Assembly (NCBI GenBank): GCA_934646185.1
Contig: CAKUEH010000034.1
Coordinates: 1 to 25,860, forward strand
Direction: 5' to 3'
DNA: 25,860 bases
Origin: an uncultured Oscillospiraceae bacterium
GTDB taxonomy: Bacteria > Bacillota > Clostridia > Oscillospirales > Oscillospiraceae
The translations under genes and the position numbers were made by a program. The first letter of the stretch is position 1. Each line of letters opens with the position of its first letter. Shown here in pieces: positions 1-9,643 of this stretch. The notes under the pieces were generated by a model. That model was given only the letters and a program-made list of their open reading frames with translations. It was not told where the DNA came from and did no database searches.

Positions 1-665
1 ATGACCTCAGCCATCTTGTGGATGGCGTTGTCGCCGCGCTCGGGAGCGGAGCCGTGGCAGGAGACGCCGTGCATGTCGACGCGGATCTCCATTCTGCCGC
101 GATGGCCGCGGTAGATGCCGCCGTCGGTCGGCTCGGTGGAGATGACGAATTCGACCTTGCTGCGGGCGTCTTCGGGGCCGTTAAAGTATTCGTTGACGAT
201 GGACTGCCAGCACATGCCGTCGCAGTCCTCTTCCTGCACGGAGCCGACGACCATGATCTTGTAGCCCTCGGGGATGAGGTCCAGATCCTTCATGATCTTC
301 GCGCCGTAGGTAGCGGAAGCCATGCCGCCCTCCTGGTCGGAGCCGCCGCGGCCGTAGATGATCTCGTCGGTCTCATAGCCGGTGTAGGGATCCGCGGTCC
401 AGTTTTCGCGGTTGCCGATGCCGACGGTATCGATATGGGAGTCGATGGCGATGATCTTGTCGCCAGTGCCCATCCAGCCGATGACGTTGCCGAGCTTATC
501 GAACTCGACCTTGTCATAGCCCAGCTTTTCCATCTCGGCGGCGATGCGCTTGACGACGCCCTCTTCCTCGCAGGACTCGGACGGGATCGCGATCATGTCG
601 CGGAGGAACTTTGCCATGTCGGCTCTGTAGCCTTCGGCAGCCTTCTTGATAGCATCATAATTCAT
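1..665 (-). CDS. ygeY: YgeY-family M20 metallohydrolase (selenium-metabolism-linked), partial, 3' end outside window
   Basis: The first 221 codons are present; the rest runs off the left edge. The translation begins MNYDAIKKAAEGYRADMAKF and carries the M20 peptidase metal-binding motif DSHIDTVG (H77, D79), followed by a typical YgeY stretch (GRENWTADPYTGYE is close to GIGNRENWTADPY here), GRGGSDQEGG, and the acidic pair in VQEED that holds the catalytic base in M20 enzymes. The family is a di-metal amidohydrolase often encoded with selenium-dependent molybdenum hydroxylases and purine or amino-acid catabolism genes; its exact substrate is not settled. I chose the ATG at 663-665 because GGGAGG lies about 12 bases upstream. 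It is transcribed alone from a promoter at 743-770, and its downstream neighbours are not visible. Family call is firm; the selenium link is family knowledge, not something seen here. Confidence 0.88.
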   Translation of the reverse strand, partial: MNYDAIKKAAEGYRADMAKFLRDMIAIPSESCEEEGVVKRIAAEMEKLGYDKVEFDKLGNVIGWMGTGDKIIAIDSHIDTVGIGNRENWTADPYTGYETDEIIYGRGGSDQEGGMASATYGAKIMKDLDLIPEGYKIMVVGSVQEEDCDGMCWQSIVNEYFNGPEDARSKVEFVISTEPTDGGIYRGHRGRMEIRVDMHGVSCHGSAPERGDNAIHKMAEV

Positions 666-712
666 AAACGCAGGGTACCTCCCATTTATTTATTATTCTT
701 TCTGATCTGTAT

Positions 713-770
713 GCGTCTGCCGTGCAGACGCCTTCTGTTACCATCATACCACATGAAAGGCAGATGTCAA
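713..770 (-). promoter_or_regulatory. Promoter and 5'-terminal hairpin of the ygeY-type gene
   Basis: On the minus strand a TTGACA -35 (765-770) is followed after 16 bases by TATGAT (743-748), itself preceded by TGG, an extended -10. The predicted start falls near 736, so a perfect 8-bp hairpin at 713-731 (GCGTCTGC, 3-base loop, GCAGACGC) would sit at the very 5' end of the mRNA, about 50 bases upstream of the start codon. Such end hairpins often stabilise transcripts; that role is inferred. Confidence 0.75.
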
Positions 771-850
771 ACAAAATTTTTGCTTACCTAAAATTTTTTA
801 TGCAGCTTTGTTTTTCAGGCCCGTTTGTATGGGAATACATGTATTTTATA

Positions 851-881
851 CAAAAATCAGGCTGCCCGTATGGGCAGCCTG
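851..881 (-). terminator. Intrinsic terminator of the acylation operon
   Basis: A perfect 10-bp inverted repeat (CAGGCTGCCC at 858-867 and its complement at 872-881, 4-base loop) is followed on the minus strand by ATTTTTG. It lies 11 bases past the stop codon of the last gene of the minus-strand operon. Confidence 0.9.
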
Positions 882-892
882 ATCCGCCTGTT

Positions 893-2722
893 TTACCGGA
901 TCATGTCCAGCAGCGCCTCCGGCGTCACATCCTCTGTGATGCCGAAACGGAGCATGGCGTAAAGCGTCTGCGGCAGACCCCTGATGACGGTGTTGACGCC
1001 CGGATTGGTCGAGAGCGTCACATGCACGCCGAGCGACTGGAGCGTGACCTGCGCGAGCGTGGAATACTGCCCCGCCGGGTACGCCAGCACGTCGACCGGC
1101 AGGCCTGTCGCGTCCTCCAAAAGCGCGCGGCTGCGCGTAAAGTCCTCCGTCAGCGCCTGCACATACGCTTCCTCGCTTTCGCCCGGGAGCGGAAGGATGT
1201 TCTCCCGCACGGCGGAGCCCGACTCATACGGCGGCCACTGGTGCATGTCGTAGGTGTGGCTCTGGATGGAAACGAGGCCGGACGCGGCCATTTCCGCCGC
1301 CTCTGCCGCGCCGAAGTGCGGCGTGATGGCGTGATCCGTGTCCTTATAATGATCCTTGCCGAACGAAACGCCGATGGCGAAGATCGCCGCCTTCATGCCG
1401 TATTTCTGCAAAATCGGATAGGCCAGCGTGTAGTTGCTCTCGTACCCGTCGTCAAAGGTAATAACGACCGGCTTTTCGGGAAGCGGCTCGCCCCGCAGGA
1501 CATACGCCTGCAGCTCGTCAAACGAGACGCCGGTATACCCGGCCTCGGAAAGCGCCCGGATCTGCGCCTCAAACTGCTCCGGGGACACCATTTCGCTGTT
1601 CGTGACGTCCTCGGACAGATGGTGGTACATGAGGATCGGCACCTGCGTGCTGATCTCGTCGGGCGAAAGCGGCTCCGGGGACAGAACGTCCGTGAAATAG
1701 TCCTCCGGCGTATCGGCGGTCACATACGTTCCGAAATCGTCCGGGATCCAGAGATCCGTCCTGCCCGTCATGCGGGCGCACATCATTTCGCCGACGTTGT
1801 TGCGGAAGTGCGTCCCGTCGTAGAAATAGCGCATCTCACAGCTGACGCTGCTGGACGAAAAGTCCCAGAACGGCGTGACCTGCGCGAGCGCCCGGTAAAA
1901 CGCCGCGATATCCTCCGTCTGATAGTTTTTCAGATACGCGGCATACACCGGCCCGGCGACGACGGTGAGGTTCACGCCCGCCTCCTCGCACAGGGTCTTA
2001 ATTGCCGCAACGCTCTGCATGCACGGCTCCGTATACGGAAGCGAGAGCGTCTGATGCGGATAATCGGCGAAGACGGGGTAGCTTTCGAGATAGCGCTCCG
2101 CGCTGCCGATGGGCTCTGCGTCGCGCACGCGCTTGTCATAGCAGCCGGTCCGCTCGTCAAACACGTCGAACGTCTGCGGCAGAATGGTATCCGTGCGCAG
2201 AGCCTTCAGCTTCGCGAGCGCGTAGCGCGGGTCGGCGAAGAGATAGCGCGTGTAAAAAGACAGCGCGGATGTGTCCGGATCCTCTTTATAATGCAGATTC
2301 TTCGTCAGCCGGTCGGATTCCTCGTCGTATTCCAGTCCGTTGTCGAGATAGACGTTCAGAATGAGGTTTTTGACCTCATAATGCTCGATCAGGTACCGCG
2401 TGATCTTTTCGCAGTCGCGCATATCCGCGCCGTACATGATGAGATTGTAAAAGCGCGCGTCAAATGCCTCGTTGAACGCGTCCACCGGGAACGAGCTGGT
2501 GGACGAGCAGCCGAGGATATAGGAATCGTATTCGTCATGGTGCTGCTCGAGATAGGACAGCTTCGCCACGCGGGGGTTATTCGTCTCGTCGTAGGAGAAC
2601 CAGGAAAGCAGCCGGTCTCCAAACGTGCCGAACGGGTCGACTGCCGCGTTCAGCCCGGCCAGCAGCGCGGCCAGCACAAAAACGGTCACGAGAAAGACCA
2701 GCACCCATTTTTTTGAATTCAT
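893..2722 (-). CDS. Fused SGNH-like acyltransferase and CE4 polysaccharide deacetylase, membrane anchored
   Basis: This 609-residue protein has an N-terminal membrane anchor (about residues 6-27) and two extracytoplasmic modules. Module 1 (about 30-330) resembles DltD/AlgX/AlgJ-type SGNH transferases: LGCSS at 70-74 is the candidate nucleophile block, and DGTH at 302-305 fits the Asp-x-x-His catalytic pair. Module 2 (about 361-609) is a carbohydrate esterase 4 (NodB-like) deacetylase: it opens VPILMYHHLS, has TFDDGY at 422-427 (D424 and D425 as catalytic base and metal ligand) and the metal motif HTYDMH at 489-494. It is the last gene of the operon, starts 12 bases after the MBOAT stop, and is followed by a terminator. 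In dlt-like systems the SGNH partner takes the acyl group from the MBOAT complex and puts it on the polymer; here that partner is tethered to a deacetylase. The domain calls are clear for CE4 and probable for SGNH. The polymer acted on is unknown. Confidence 0.82.
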   Translation of the reverse strand: MNSKKWVLVFLVTVFVLAALLAGLNAAVDPFGTFGDRLLSWFSYDETNNPRVAKLSYLEQHHDEYDSYILGCSSTSSFPVDAFNEAFDARFYNLIMYGADMRDCEKITRYLIEHYEVKNLILNVYLDNGLEYDEESDRLTKNLHYKEDPDTSALSFYTRYLFADPRYALAKLKALRTDTILPQTFDVFDERTGCYDKRVRDAEPIGSAERYLESYPVFADYPHQTLSLPYTEPCMQSVAAIKTLCEEAGVNLTVVAGPVYAAYLKNYQTEDIAAFYRALAQVTPFWDFSSSSVSCEMRYFYDGTHFRNNVGEMMCARMTGRTDLWIPDDFGTYVTADTPEDYFTDVLSPEPLSPDEISTQVPILMYHHLSEDVTNSEMVSPEQFEAQIRALSEAGYTGVSFDELQAYVLRGEPLPEKPVVITFDDGYESNYTLAYPILQKYGMKAAIFAIGVSFGKDHYKDTDHAITPHFGAAEAAEMAASGLVSIQSHTYDMHQWPPYESGSAVRENILPLPGESEEAYVQALTEDFTRSRALLEDATGLPVDVLAYPAGQYSTLAQVTLQSLGVHVTLSTNPGVNTVIRGLPQTLYAMLRFGITEDVTPEALLDMIR

Positions 2723-2734
2723 TGCATCACCGCC

Positions 2735-4279
2735 TCAGAACTGCGTATAGATGAAGCCCGACGGGATATACCCGGCCCGGAACACGCCGAGCAGCAGCAC
2801 GGCCAGCAGCAGCGCCGTCACGGCGAGCCACTGCACAAAGCCGGACTTCCTTTCCAGCGCCGGGCAGATCTGCACGCCGCGCTCCTGGAAGCACTCGAGC
2901 GTCAGCAGCACGGCCAGCGCCAGCGCGACCACCAGAAAATCCGTCTTCGCAAGCCCGAGCGACAGCAGCGTCCCGTCAAGCAGCTGCGACGGCTGCGGAT
3001 GCAGCACGGTCGTCTTTAAAAGCGTGAACACGCTGCGCAGGCGCGGCGCGCGGGTAAAATACCGCCCGACAAACACCAGCAGGCCCGTGCGGAGCGTCAT
3101 GAACACGCGCCACGCGGCAGATTTGTCATCGATACGCAGCGCCGACTTCCACCGCAGAAACGTCTTTTCCAGCAGCAGCGACGCCGTGATGAGCACGCCG
3201 TTCCACAAGCCGAAGGCGATGTAGCGGAAATTAGCCCCGTGCCAGACGCCGATGATGAGATAGACAATGAACGTCGCGAGCGACGTGGCGAAGATCTTGC
3301 CGCCGGTCCCCCGGATGTGCGCGCGGGCCCAGCGGGAGATCTTGCCGAAGCCGCGGGATAGGGACAGCGGATAAAACACATAATCGCGCATCCACGCGCC
3401 GAGCGTGATATGCCAGCGGCGCCAGTAATCCGTCAGGGACGCGGCAAAGATCGGGCGGCGGAAGTTTTCAGCCATGTCGATGCCGAACATCCGCGCGACG
3501 CCGCGCGTGATGTCGATGCCGCCGGAAAAATCGCAGTAGAGCTGGATGCAGTAGAACAGAATGCCGCAGGCGACGACCGCGCCGCCGTAGGGGCAGTTTT
3601 CCGTAATGACGGCGTTTACCAGCACGGCGGCCCGATCGGCGATCACGAGCTTTTTGAAATACCCCCACAGGCACAGCTGGATGCCGAATTTAAGATCGCG
3701 CCAGTCCAGCCTGCGCTCCGCGAAAAGCTGCGGGGCGAGCTGGTCGTACCGGCTGATGGGGCCCTGCACCATCTGCGGGAAGAAGGAGACGAACAGGCCG
3801 TATTTCAGGGGGTTTTTCTGCGCGGGATACTTCCCGCGGTACACGTCGATCACGTATCCGGCCGCCTGAAAAATGAAATAGGACAGGCCAAGCGGCACGA
3901 CGAAATCCCACCGGGGCAGCTTGTCCCCGATGGCAGACGGCAGGGCGGAGGCCGTGAAATTCCAGTATTTCATGAGATACAGCAGCCCGAAGCACAGCAC
4001 GAGACACGCCGCGCAGATGCGCTTTTTCACGCGCCGCACTGCCGTTTTCGCCGCCTTATCCGGCGCGGGCCGCGCGTTCTGCTTTTCAAGCAGCAGTCCC
4101 GCCAGCCACGTAAGCCCCGCGACCAGCACCAGCCAGACCGCGCGCTTTGCGCCGCCCGCCAGATAGAACGCCATGCTTGTCAGCAGCAGCAGAAGCCACT
4201 GCGCCCGCTTCGGCACGAGATAATACAAAATCACGCCCGCCGCGACGAGCCCCACAAAGGGCAGGGAGGCAAACGACAT
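2735..4279 (-). CDS. MBOAT-family O-acyltransferase (DltB/AlgI-like) with C-terminal acyl-shuttle hexapeptide
   Basis: A polytopic membrane protein of 514 residues with the MBOAT hallmarks QMVQGPISRY (169-178), DYWRRWH (284-290) and the conserved histidine motif GVWHGANF (H347). MBOAT proteins of this branch (DltB, AlgI, PatA) pass an acyl group from an intracellular carrier across the membrane. The last six residues are FIYTQF (509-514), with the stop codon directly after. This fits the FxYxxF-type C-terminal motif known from DltX, whose tyrosine accepts the acyl group from the MBOAT and hands it to a serine of the extracellular transferase; in some systems the motif is fused to the MBOAT itself, as it would be here (Y511). 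The start ATG lies one base past the ACP stop (TGAGATG), so the two are probably translationally coupled. The cargo is not determined by the sequence. Confidence 0.9.
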   Translation of the reverse strand: MSFASLPFVGLVAAGVILYYLVPKRAQWLLLLLTSMAFYLAGGAKRAVWLVLVAGLTWLAGLLLEKQNARPAPDKAAKTAVRRVKKRICAACLVLCFGLLYLMKYWNFTASALPSAIGDKLPRWDFVVPLGLSYFIFQAAGYVIDVYRGKYPAQKNPLKYGLFVSFFPQMVQGPISRYDQLAPQLFAERRLDWRDLKFGIQLCLWGYFKKLVIADRAAVLVNAVITENCPYGGAVVACGILFYCIQLYCDFSGGIDITRGVARMFGIDMAENFRRPIFAASLTDYWRRWHITLGAWMRDYVFYPLSLSRGFGKISRWARAHIRGTGGKIFATSLATFIVYLIIGVWHGANFRYIAFGLWNGVLITASLLLEKTFLRWKSALRIDDKSAAWRVFMTLRTGLLVFVGRYFTRAPRLRSVFTLLKTTVLHPQPSQLLDGTLLSLGLAKTDFLVVALALAVLLTLECFQERGVQICPALERKSGFVQWLAVTALLLAVLLLGVFRAGYIPSGFIYTQF

Positions 4280-4280
4280 C

Positions 4281-4508
4281 TCAGCTCTGCTTGCTCTCGA
4301 TGAGCTCTTCGATGGCCTCGACGCTGTTGAAATTCTCCGGTGTCAGATCGTCCACGCCGAGTTCCACGTCGAACGCCTCCATCAGTTCCGTCACGACCGC
4401 AACGATGTCCAGCGAGTCGATCAGGCCGTCGTCGATGAGGGCTTTTTCGTTTTCAAAGTCGACGCCCGGGCAAATTTCCGTCAGGATCTCCATGATCTGC
4501 TTTCTCAT
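4281..4508 (-). CDS. Acyl carrier protein (DltC-like)
   Basis: A 75-residue acyl carrier protein. The phosphopantetheine attachment site is in DDGLIDSLDI, with Ser32 in the DSL motif. The acidic helix after it (TELMEAFDVELGVDDLTPEN) and the closing helix are typical of carrier proteins. The ATG at 4506-4508 is chosen because AAAGGAG lies about 11 bases upstream and the carrier domain starts there; a longer reading frame opens further upstream but overlaps the GNAT gene. It sits between the GNAT gene (16 bases away) and the MBOAT gene (1 base away). In the operon it should carry the acyl group as a thioester after loading by the ligase, as DltC does for D-alanine. Confidence 0.92.
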   Translation of the reverse strand: MRKQIMEILTEICPGVDFENEKALIDDGLIDSLDIVAVVTELMEAFDVELGVDDLTPENFNSVEAIEELIESKQS

Positions 4509-4524
4509 AGTGCAAAAAACTCCT

Positions 4525-5281
4525 TTATCCCAGCCGCAGCACGACGGACGACCATCCGTCCGGCTGAAACCGGTTTTTTTCATATACATGTTCGGCGGGC
4601 GCGTTCCCCGCTCTTGTCCAGACGGCGCATTTCTGCCCGCCGGTTTTCGCCTCCAGCATGCGCAGCAGCCGTCCGGCACAGCCGCGCCCGCGGCAGTCCG
4701 CGCGCACGGCCAGATGGCGGATCTCGCACTGCGCCCGCCCGGGCGCATAGTGAAGTAACCCCGCAATCCCGGCCGCATCCGTCAGACAGAGCATCTGCCC
4801 GGCGTCGACCGCCTGCCGGAGTTCTTCGTCCGGCGGAATGCAGCCCGTCAGCGGGTCAAACTGCGCAAGAAGAAACGCCCGCACGGCCTCAAACGATGCC
4901 GCGTCCGCGGCTTCCGCGATATCCGGCGCGGGGCATGCCGCCCGCGTGCGGCGCAGACGGCGGAAGAGCTCGGCAAAGCCGAGCGCGCACAGCGCCTCCT
5001 GCGCCCGGCGCATGGCCTCCCGGTCCTTTTCCCGGCAGGCAAGCTCCGTCACGACCGGGACGCGCAGCGCGGGAAGCCGGAGCACGGCGTCCGGATGCAG
5101 GTAAAAATTCAGAAGCAGATGCCCCTGCCGCTGCCGGAAGAGCAGCAGAAAGCCCTCGCCCTGCTCATAAAACAGGCCGTTAGCCAGCTCGCGCCGATAG
5201 TCCTCCGCGGACAGAAAGCAATTTGTCACCACGCCGCGCCGCAGCTGTGCGGACAGAAGCGGCGCAAGCGCCGCGTAGCTC

Positions 5282-5295
<14 letters not shown>
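4525..5295 (-). CDS. GNAT-family N-acetyltransferase of the acylation operon
   Basis: A 256-residue protein. Its C-terminal half is a GNAT domain: IRHLAVRADCRGRGCAGRLL (192-211) contains the acyl-CoA pyrophosphate-binding motif A (RGRGCAG, 202-208), followed by the usual late NxPAxxVYEKxRF strand-helix. The N-terminal half (1-120) has no motif I recognise and may be a degenerate GNAT fold. The ATG at 5293-5295 overlaps the end of the ligase gene by 14 bases, which suggests coupling. Standard dlt operons lack such a gene. Possible roles are acylating the amino group of the activated cargo or of a sugar in the polymer, or an unrelated small-molecule acetylation; none can be decided from sequence. 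It is cytoplasmic, with no signal peptide or membrane segment. Confidence 0.8.
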
Positions 5296-6811
<1,516 letters not shown>

Positions 6812-6848
6812 GCGCTCGCTCTCCTTCCCAATGGGGATACTTTTGAGA

Positions 6849-6877
6849 ATTTTACCACATACGCGCCCAAATGTAAA
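6849..6877 (-). promoter_or_regulatory. Sigma-A promoter of the acylation operon
   Basis: On the minus strand TTTACA (6872-6877), 17 bases, then TAAAAT (6849-6854). The predicted start is near 6842, giving a leader of about 30 bases before the ligase ATG at 6811. It is back to back with the promoter of the sugar kinase. Confidence 0.8.
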
Positions 6878-6913
6878 GGCGGAACGCGCCGCGCATTTTT
6901 TCACGCGCGGCGG

Positions 6914-6942
6914 TTGAGTCGAGGACGCTTTCATGGTAAAAT
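6914..6942 (+). promoter_or_regulatory. Promoter of the PfkB sugar kinase
   Basis: TTGAGT (6914-6919), 17 bases, TAAAAT (6937-6942). The transcript would start near 6949, leaving a leader of only about 20 bases that contains AGGAGG (6955-6960) nine bases before the start codon. Confidence 0.78.
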
Positions 6943-6969
6943 AACAAAAAACACAGGAGGACAGAGACT

Positions 6970-7926
6970 ATGTATGACGTCATCGCGCTGGGTGAGCTGC
7001 TCGTCGACCTCGCGGAGCGCGCAAAGGATGAAAACGGCTATCCCACGCTTGCCGCCAACCCCGGCGGCGCGCCCGGCAATTTTCTTGCCGCGCTGAGCGC
7101 GTACGGAAAGAAGACCGCGTTTCTGGCCAAGGTCGGCGACGACACCTTCGGCCATCTGCTGACCGGCACGATGCGCCGCGCCGGGATCGACACGCGCAGC
7201 ATTCTGATCAGCCCCGACACGTTCACGACGCTTGCGTTCGTGACCTTCGACGCGCACGGCGACCGCTCGTTCGCCTTCGCGCGCAAGCCCGGCGCGGACA
7301 CGCAGCTGCGCTGGGCGGAGATCGACCCGGCCATGCTGGAAGCCGCCCGCGTGTTCCACTTCGGCTCGCTTTCGCTGACCGACGAACCGGCCAGAAGCAC
7401 GACGTACCGCGCGGCAGAGTACGCAAAAGCGCACGGCAAGCTCGTCACCTACGATCCCAACTACCGCGCACCGCTGTGGAAAACGGAGCAGGAGGCGAAG
7501 GAGCAGATCCTCTGGGGCCTTTCGCAGGCGGATATCGTCAAAATCAGCGACGAGGAGACGCAGTTCCTCTGGGGCTGCGGCCCGGAAGAGGGCGCGAAGC
7601 GCGTGCTGGCGCTGGGCGTAAAGCTGGTCATGGTCACGCTGGGGCCGAAGGGGTGCCTGCTTCAAAACGCGCAGGCGGAATTCTCCTGCGGCTGCCCGAA
7701 GGTGCATCCCGTCGACACGACCGGCGCGGGCGATATCTTCGGCGGCAGCGCGATATCCCGCTTCCTGGAGCTCGAAAAAGCGCCGGAGGCGCTGACGCGG
7801 GAGGATCTTGCCTACATGGCCCGCTACGCTGCGGCAGCCGCCAGCCTCTCCACCGAAATCTCCGGCGCCATCCCGTCCATCCCCAAAAAAGAAGCCGTCC
7901 TGCAAAAAATGCAGGAGGCCTACTGA
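6970..7926 (+). CDS. PfkB-family carbohydrate kinase, probable fructokinase
   Basis: A 318-residue cytoplasmic sugar kinase of the ribokinase/PfkB family. The N-terminal GELLVDLAE and NPGGAPGN (30-37) are the sugar-binding signature usual in bacterial fructokinases; DPNYR (162-166) and the anion-hole/catalytic motif DTTGAGD (249-255, base D255) are intact. It should phosphorylate fructose or a related ketose with ATP. The length is normal and the start is fixed by AGGAGG nine bases upstream. It is a single-gene unit, divergent from the acylation operon, with no transporter or hydrolase beside it to show its source of sugar. Substrate specificity beyond hexose or ketose is uncertain. Confidence 0.9.
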   Translation: MYDVIALGELLVDLAERAKDENGYPTLAANPGGAPGNFLAALSAYGKKTAFLAKVGDDTFGHLLTGTMRRAGIDTRSILISPDTFTTLAFVTFDAHGDRSFAFARKPGADTQLRWAEIDPAMLEAARVFHFGSLSLTDEPARSTTYRAAEYAKAHGKLVTYDPNYRAPLWKTEQEAKEQILWGLSQADIVKISDEETQFLWGCGPEEGAKRVLALGVKLVMVTLGPKGCLLQNAQAEFSCGCPKVHPVDTTGAGDIFGGSAISRFLELEKAPEALTREDLAYMARYAAAAASLSTEISGAIPSIPKKEAVLQKMQEAY

Positions 7927-7950
7927 CCATCAGGCCCGCATCCGCCCGAA

Positions 7951-7996
7951 GGCTCCCCTTCCAGGGGAGCTGTCAGCGAAGCTGACTGAGAGGTTG
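7951..7996. repeat. Truncated copy of the GGCTCCCCTT palindromic repeat
   Basis: About 46 bases beginning GGCTCCCCTT and continuing through a stem with AGGGGAGC and the block GTCAGCGAAGCTGACTGAG. The same blocks recur in the 145-bp repeats at 12691-12835 and 16066-16210. Its hairpin lies just downstream of the sugar kinase but has no T-run, so I do not call it a terminator. Confidence 0.7.
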
Positions 7997-8057
7997 CAGC
8001 AGACAGCTGCAAGAAGCATAAATCCGACGCAAATCCGGATGCGCTGCCAAATTTTAT

Positions 8058-8163
8058 TGTAGGGGCCGATGCCCACTCGGCCCACGCAGAATGCACCGGT
8101 TCTACGAAAATCCCCGGTGAATTCGTAACTTCCCAATGGGCCGACAGAGTCGTCGGCCCCTAC
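8058..8163. repeat. Inverted-repeat element, copy 1 (about 106 bp, diverged arms)
   Basis: Starts TGTAGGGGCCGATGCC and ends TCGGCCCCTAC. The outer 11 bases and an inner CGGCCCA/TGGGCCG pair are complementary, while the centre of each arm differs. The core of about 50 bases (CGCAGAATGCACCGGTTCTA onward) is nearly identical to that of copy 2 at 8277-8384. No ORF here looks real; the readable frames are by-products of the repeat. Confidence 0.8.
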
Positions 8164-8190
8164 GGCGAGGCTTCGATCTCCACGTATCTC

Positions 8191-8471
8191 GTAGGGGCGG
8201 ACGACTCTGTCCGCCCGATCAATGTTGCAAATTTGCTGCAGATTTCTGAAAAACACTGCATTCGTGCGCATCCATTTGTAGGGGCCGATGCCCACATCGG
8301 CCCACGCAGAATGCACCGGTTCTACGAAAATCCCCGGCGAATTCGTAACTTCCCAATGGGCCGATGTGGGCATCGGCCCCTACAACTGCAGACACAGCTG
8401 CACTCGGATTCGCCATAATTTATCGAAAGACCAGCCTGTTCCGCTGGGCGGACAGAGTCGTCCGCCCCTAC
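8191..8471. repeat. 26-bp inverted pair flanking element copy 2
   Basis: GTAGGGGCGGACGACTCTG (8191 onward, to 8216) and its exact reverse complement at 8446-8471 bracket the second inverted-repeat element. Each 26-mer can also fold on itself (GGGCGGAC/GTCCGCCC). Between them lie copy 2 and about 60 bases on either side without recognisable content. Confidence 0.8.
8277..8384. repeat. Inverted-repeat element, copy 2 (perfect 28-bp arms)
   Basis: The left arm 8277-8304 and right arm 8357-8384 are perfect 28-bp reverse complements enclosing a 52-base core. Each arm also contains its own palindrome (GGGCCGAT, 6 bases, ATCGGCCC). This looks like a MITE- or REP-like non-coding repeat. No transposase is present in the window. 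Confidence 0.85.
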
Positions 8472-8490
8472 AGGAACGGTATCATTCAGT

Positions 8491-8519
8491 GCCCCTGCCG
8501 CGCGATGCGCGGCAGGGGC
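8491..8519 (-). terminator. Strong hairpin after the anti-sigma gene, possible terminator
   Basis: A perfect 13-bp GC-rich stem (GCCCCTGCCGCGC, 3-base loop, complement) lies 11 bases past the stop of the minus-strand anti-sigma gene. There is no T-run on the minus strand and only CTCTTTC on the plus strand, so termination here is plausible but unproven. Confidence 0.4.
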
Positions 8520-8530
8520 CTCTTTCTGCG

Positions 8531-9643
8531 TTATGGCGAAACGGGATACGTGACGCCGCACACGGTGATGGACGCAAGCTCGTCCAGATCGATCAGCTGG
8601 GAGAACAGCCAGTTCTCCTTGCACTGATCTGAGTCATACGCTCCGGTTCCCGAATGACTCATGGAACCGTAGGTTCCGTAGGCGCTGCATGCGTAGCCGT
8701 TTTCCACGCTGGCAAGCTCGAAGCTCGTTCCATCCTTCAGCGTGATGGTCACGGATTCGCTGCTCTGCGGGGAATCCGTCCCGTCGAGCCGGAAGGAGAT
8801 CGGCGTGATCGTCGCGGTCTTCCAGTATGGATCGTTCAGCTCGATCACCAGCTCCTGCTCCATCTGCTCCGGCACCGGGATCTCAAACAGGTCGGCGTGC
8901 TGGTCGTGGTACGACGCCCGGAACAGCAGCCGGTCGCCCGGTTCGAATTCGCCGCCGACGTTCGTCACGACCGCATACGCCGTGCTTCCGTCTACCTGAA
9001 TAATTTCCATCTTGACGCCGCCATTTTTCCATTCCAACCGGTGATCCGTGCCGAAGCCCGTGTTGTTGCGCACGCCCACGAACAGCATCCGCTCAAGCTC
9101 CTTCTGGTATCCGTCGGCCTCCGGCAGCGCGGCAAGCTGCGCCGCAGCCTCGTCGTTCCGCGCGTCGATACGCATGACTGCGAGGACGGAATCTTTTGAA
9201 GCCAGCATGGATTCAAGCGTAAACACGAAATTCTCCGTCGTGGCCGACACGCCCGTGTCCGACAGCGCGGCAATGTCGGGCACCTGCATTGTGCCCTCGG
9301 CGATCATAGCCTGCTCTTCCTCGGTGTACGCCGGCTGTGTGAGATCTGTAGTCGTATTTTCATCGTAGCTGGTTACGTGCTCCTTGACCAGCGCGGCCTT
9401 TTCGCCGAACAGCCGGTCGAACCAGCCGAAGGAGTGCACCGCAAATGCGCTGCCGCATAAAAGCGCCGCGACTGCCGCCGCGATCAGCACCGTCCGGACA
9501 GGCCGGGCGGGCTTTTGTTTCGTTTCCCTGATTTTTCCCATCGTTTTGTTCAGGATCCGTGCCTCCTCGCCATCCTGCAGCGGGGGCAGCGGAATCTTCT
9601 GCTCCGGCGCATAGCGCATGAGCTCATCCCACGTCGTCTTCAC
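8531..9643 (-). CDS. Putative membrane-anchored anti-sigma factor
   Basis: A 370-residue protein with a cytoplasmic N-terminus of about 47 residues, one membrane segment (about 48-70, VLIAAAVAALLCGSAFAV) and an extracytoplasmic region of about 300 residues that I cannot assign. It begins with GTG at 9641-9643, eight bases after AAGGAGG, and overlaps the sigma factor gene by 20 bases. This layout (sigma factor, then an overlapping single-pass protein) is typical of ECF sigma/anti-sigma pairs and of the DUF4179-type anti-sigma proteins of Clostridia. The N-terminal WDELMRYAPEQ contains no zinc-binding HxxxCxxC motif, so it is not a ZAS-type anti-sigma domain. The role is inferred from position and topology. 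Confidence 0.65.
   Translation of the reverse strand: MKTTWDELMRYAPEQKIPLPPLQDGEEARILNKTMGKIRETKQKPARPVRTVLIAAAVAALLCGSAFAVHSFGWFDRLFGEKAALVKEHVTSYDENTTTDLTQPAYTEEEQAMIAEGTMQVPDIAALSDTGVSATTENFVFTLESMLASKDSVLAVMRIDARNDEAAAQLAALPEADGYQKELERMLFVGVRNNTGFGTDHRLEWKNGGVKMEIIQVDGSTAYAVVTNVGGEFEPGDRLLFRASYHDQHADLFEIPVPEQMEQELVIELNDPYWKTATITPISFRLDGTDSPQSSESVTITLKDGTSFELASVENGYACSAYGTYGSMSHSGTGAYDSDQCKENWLFSQLIDLDELASITVCGVTYPVSP

Noticed and set aside
7930..8627. Several short ORFs with repeated VGADAHIGP-like or RADRVVRP-like residues
   Set aside because: They are translations of the inverted repeats on both strands, lack ribosome sites and change with the repeat rather than as proteins.
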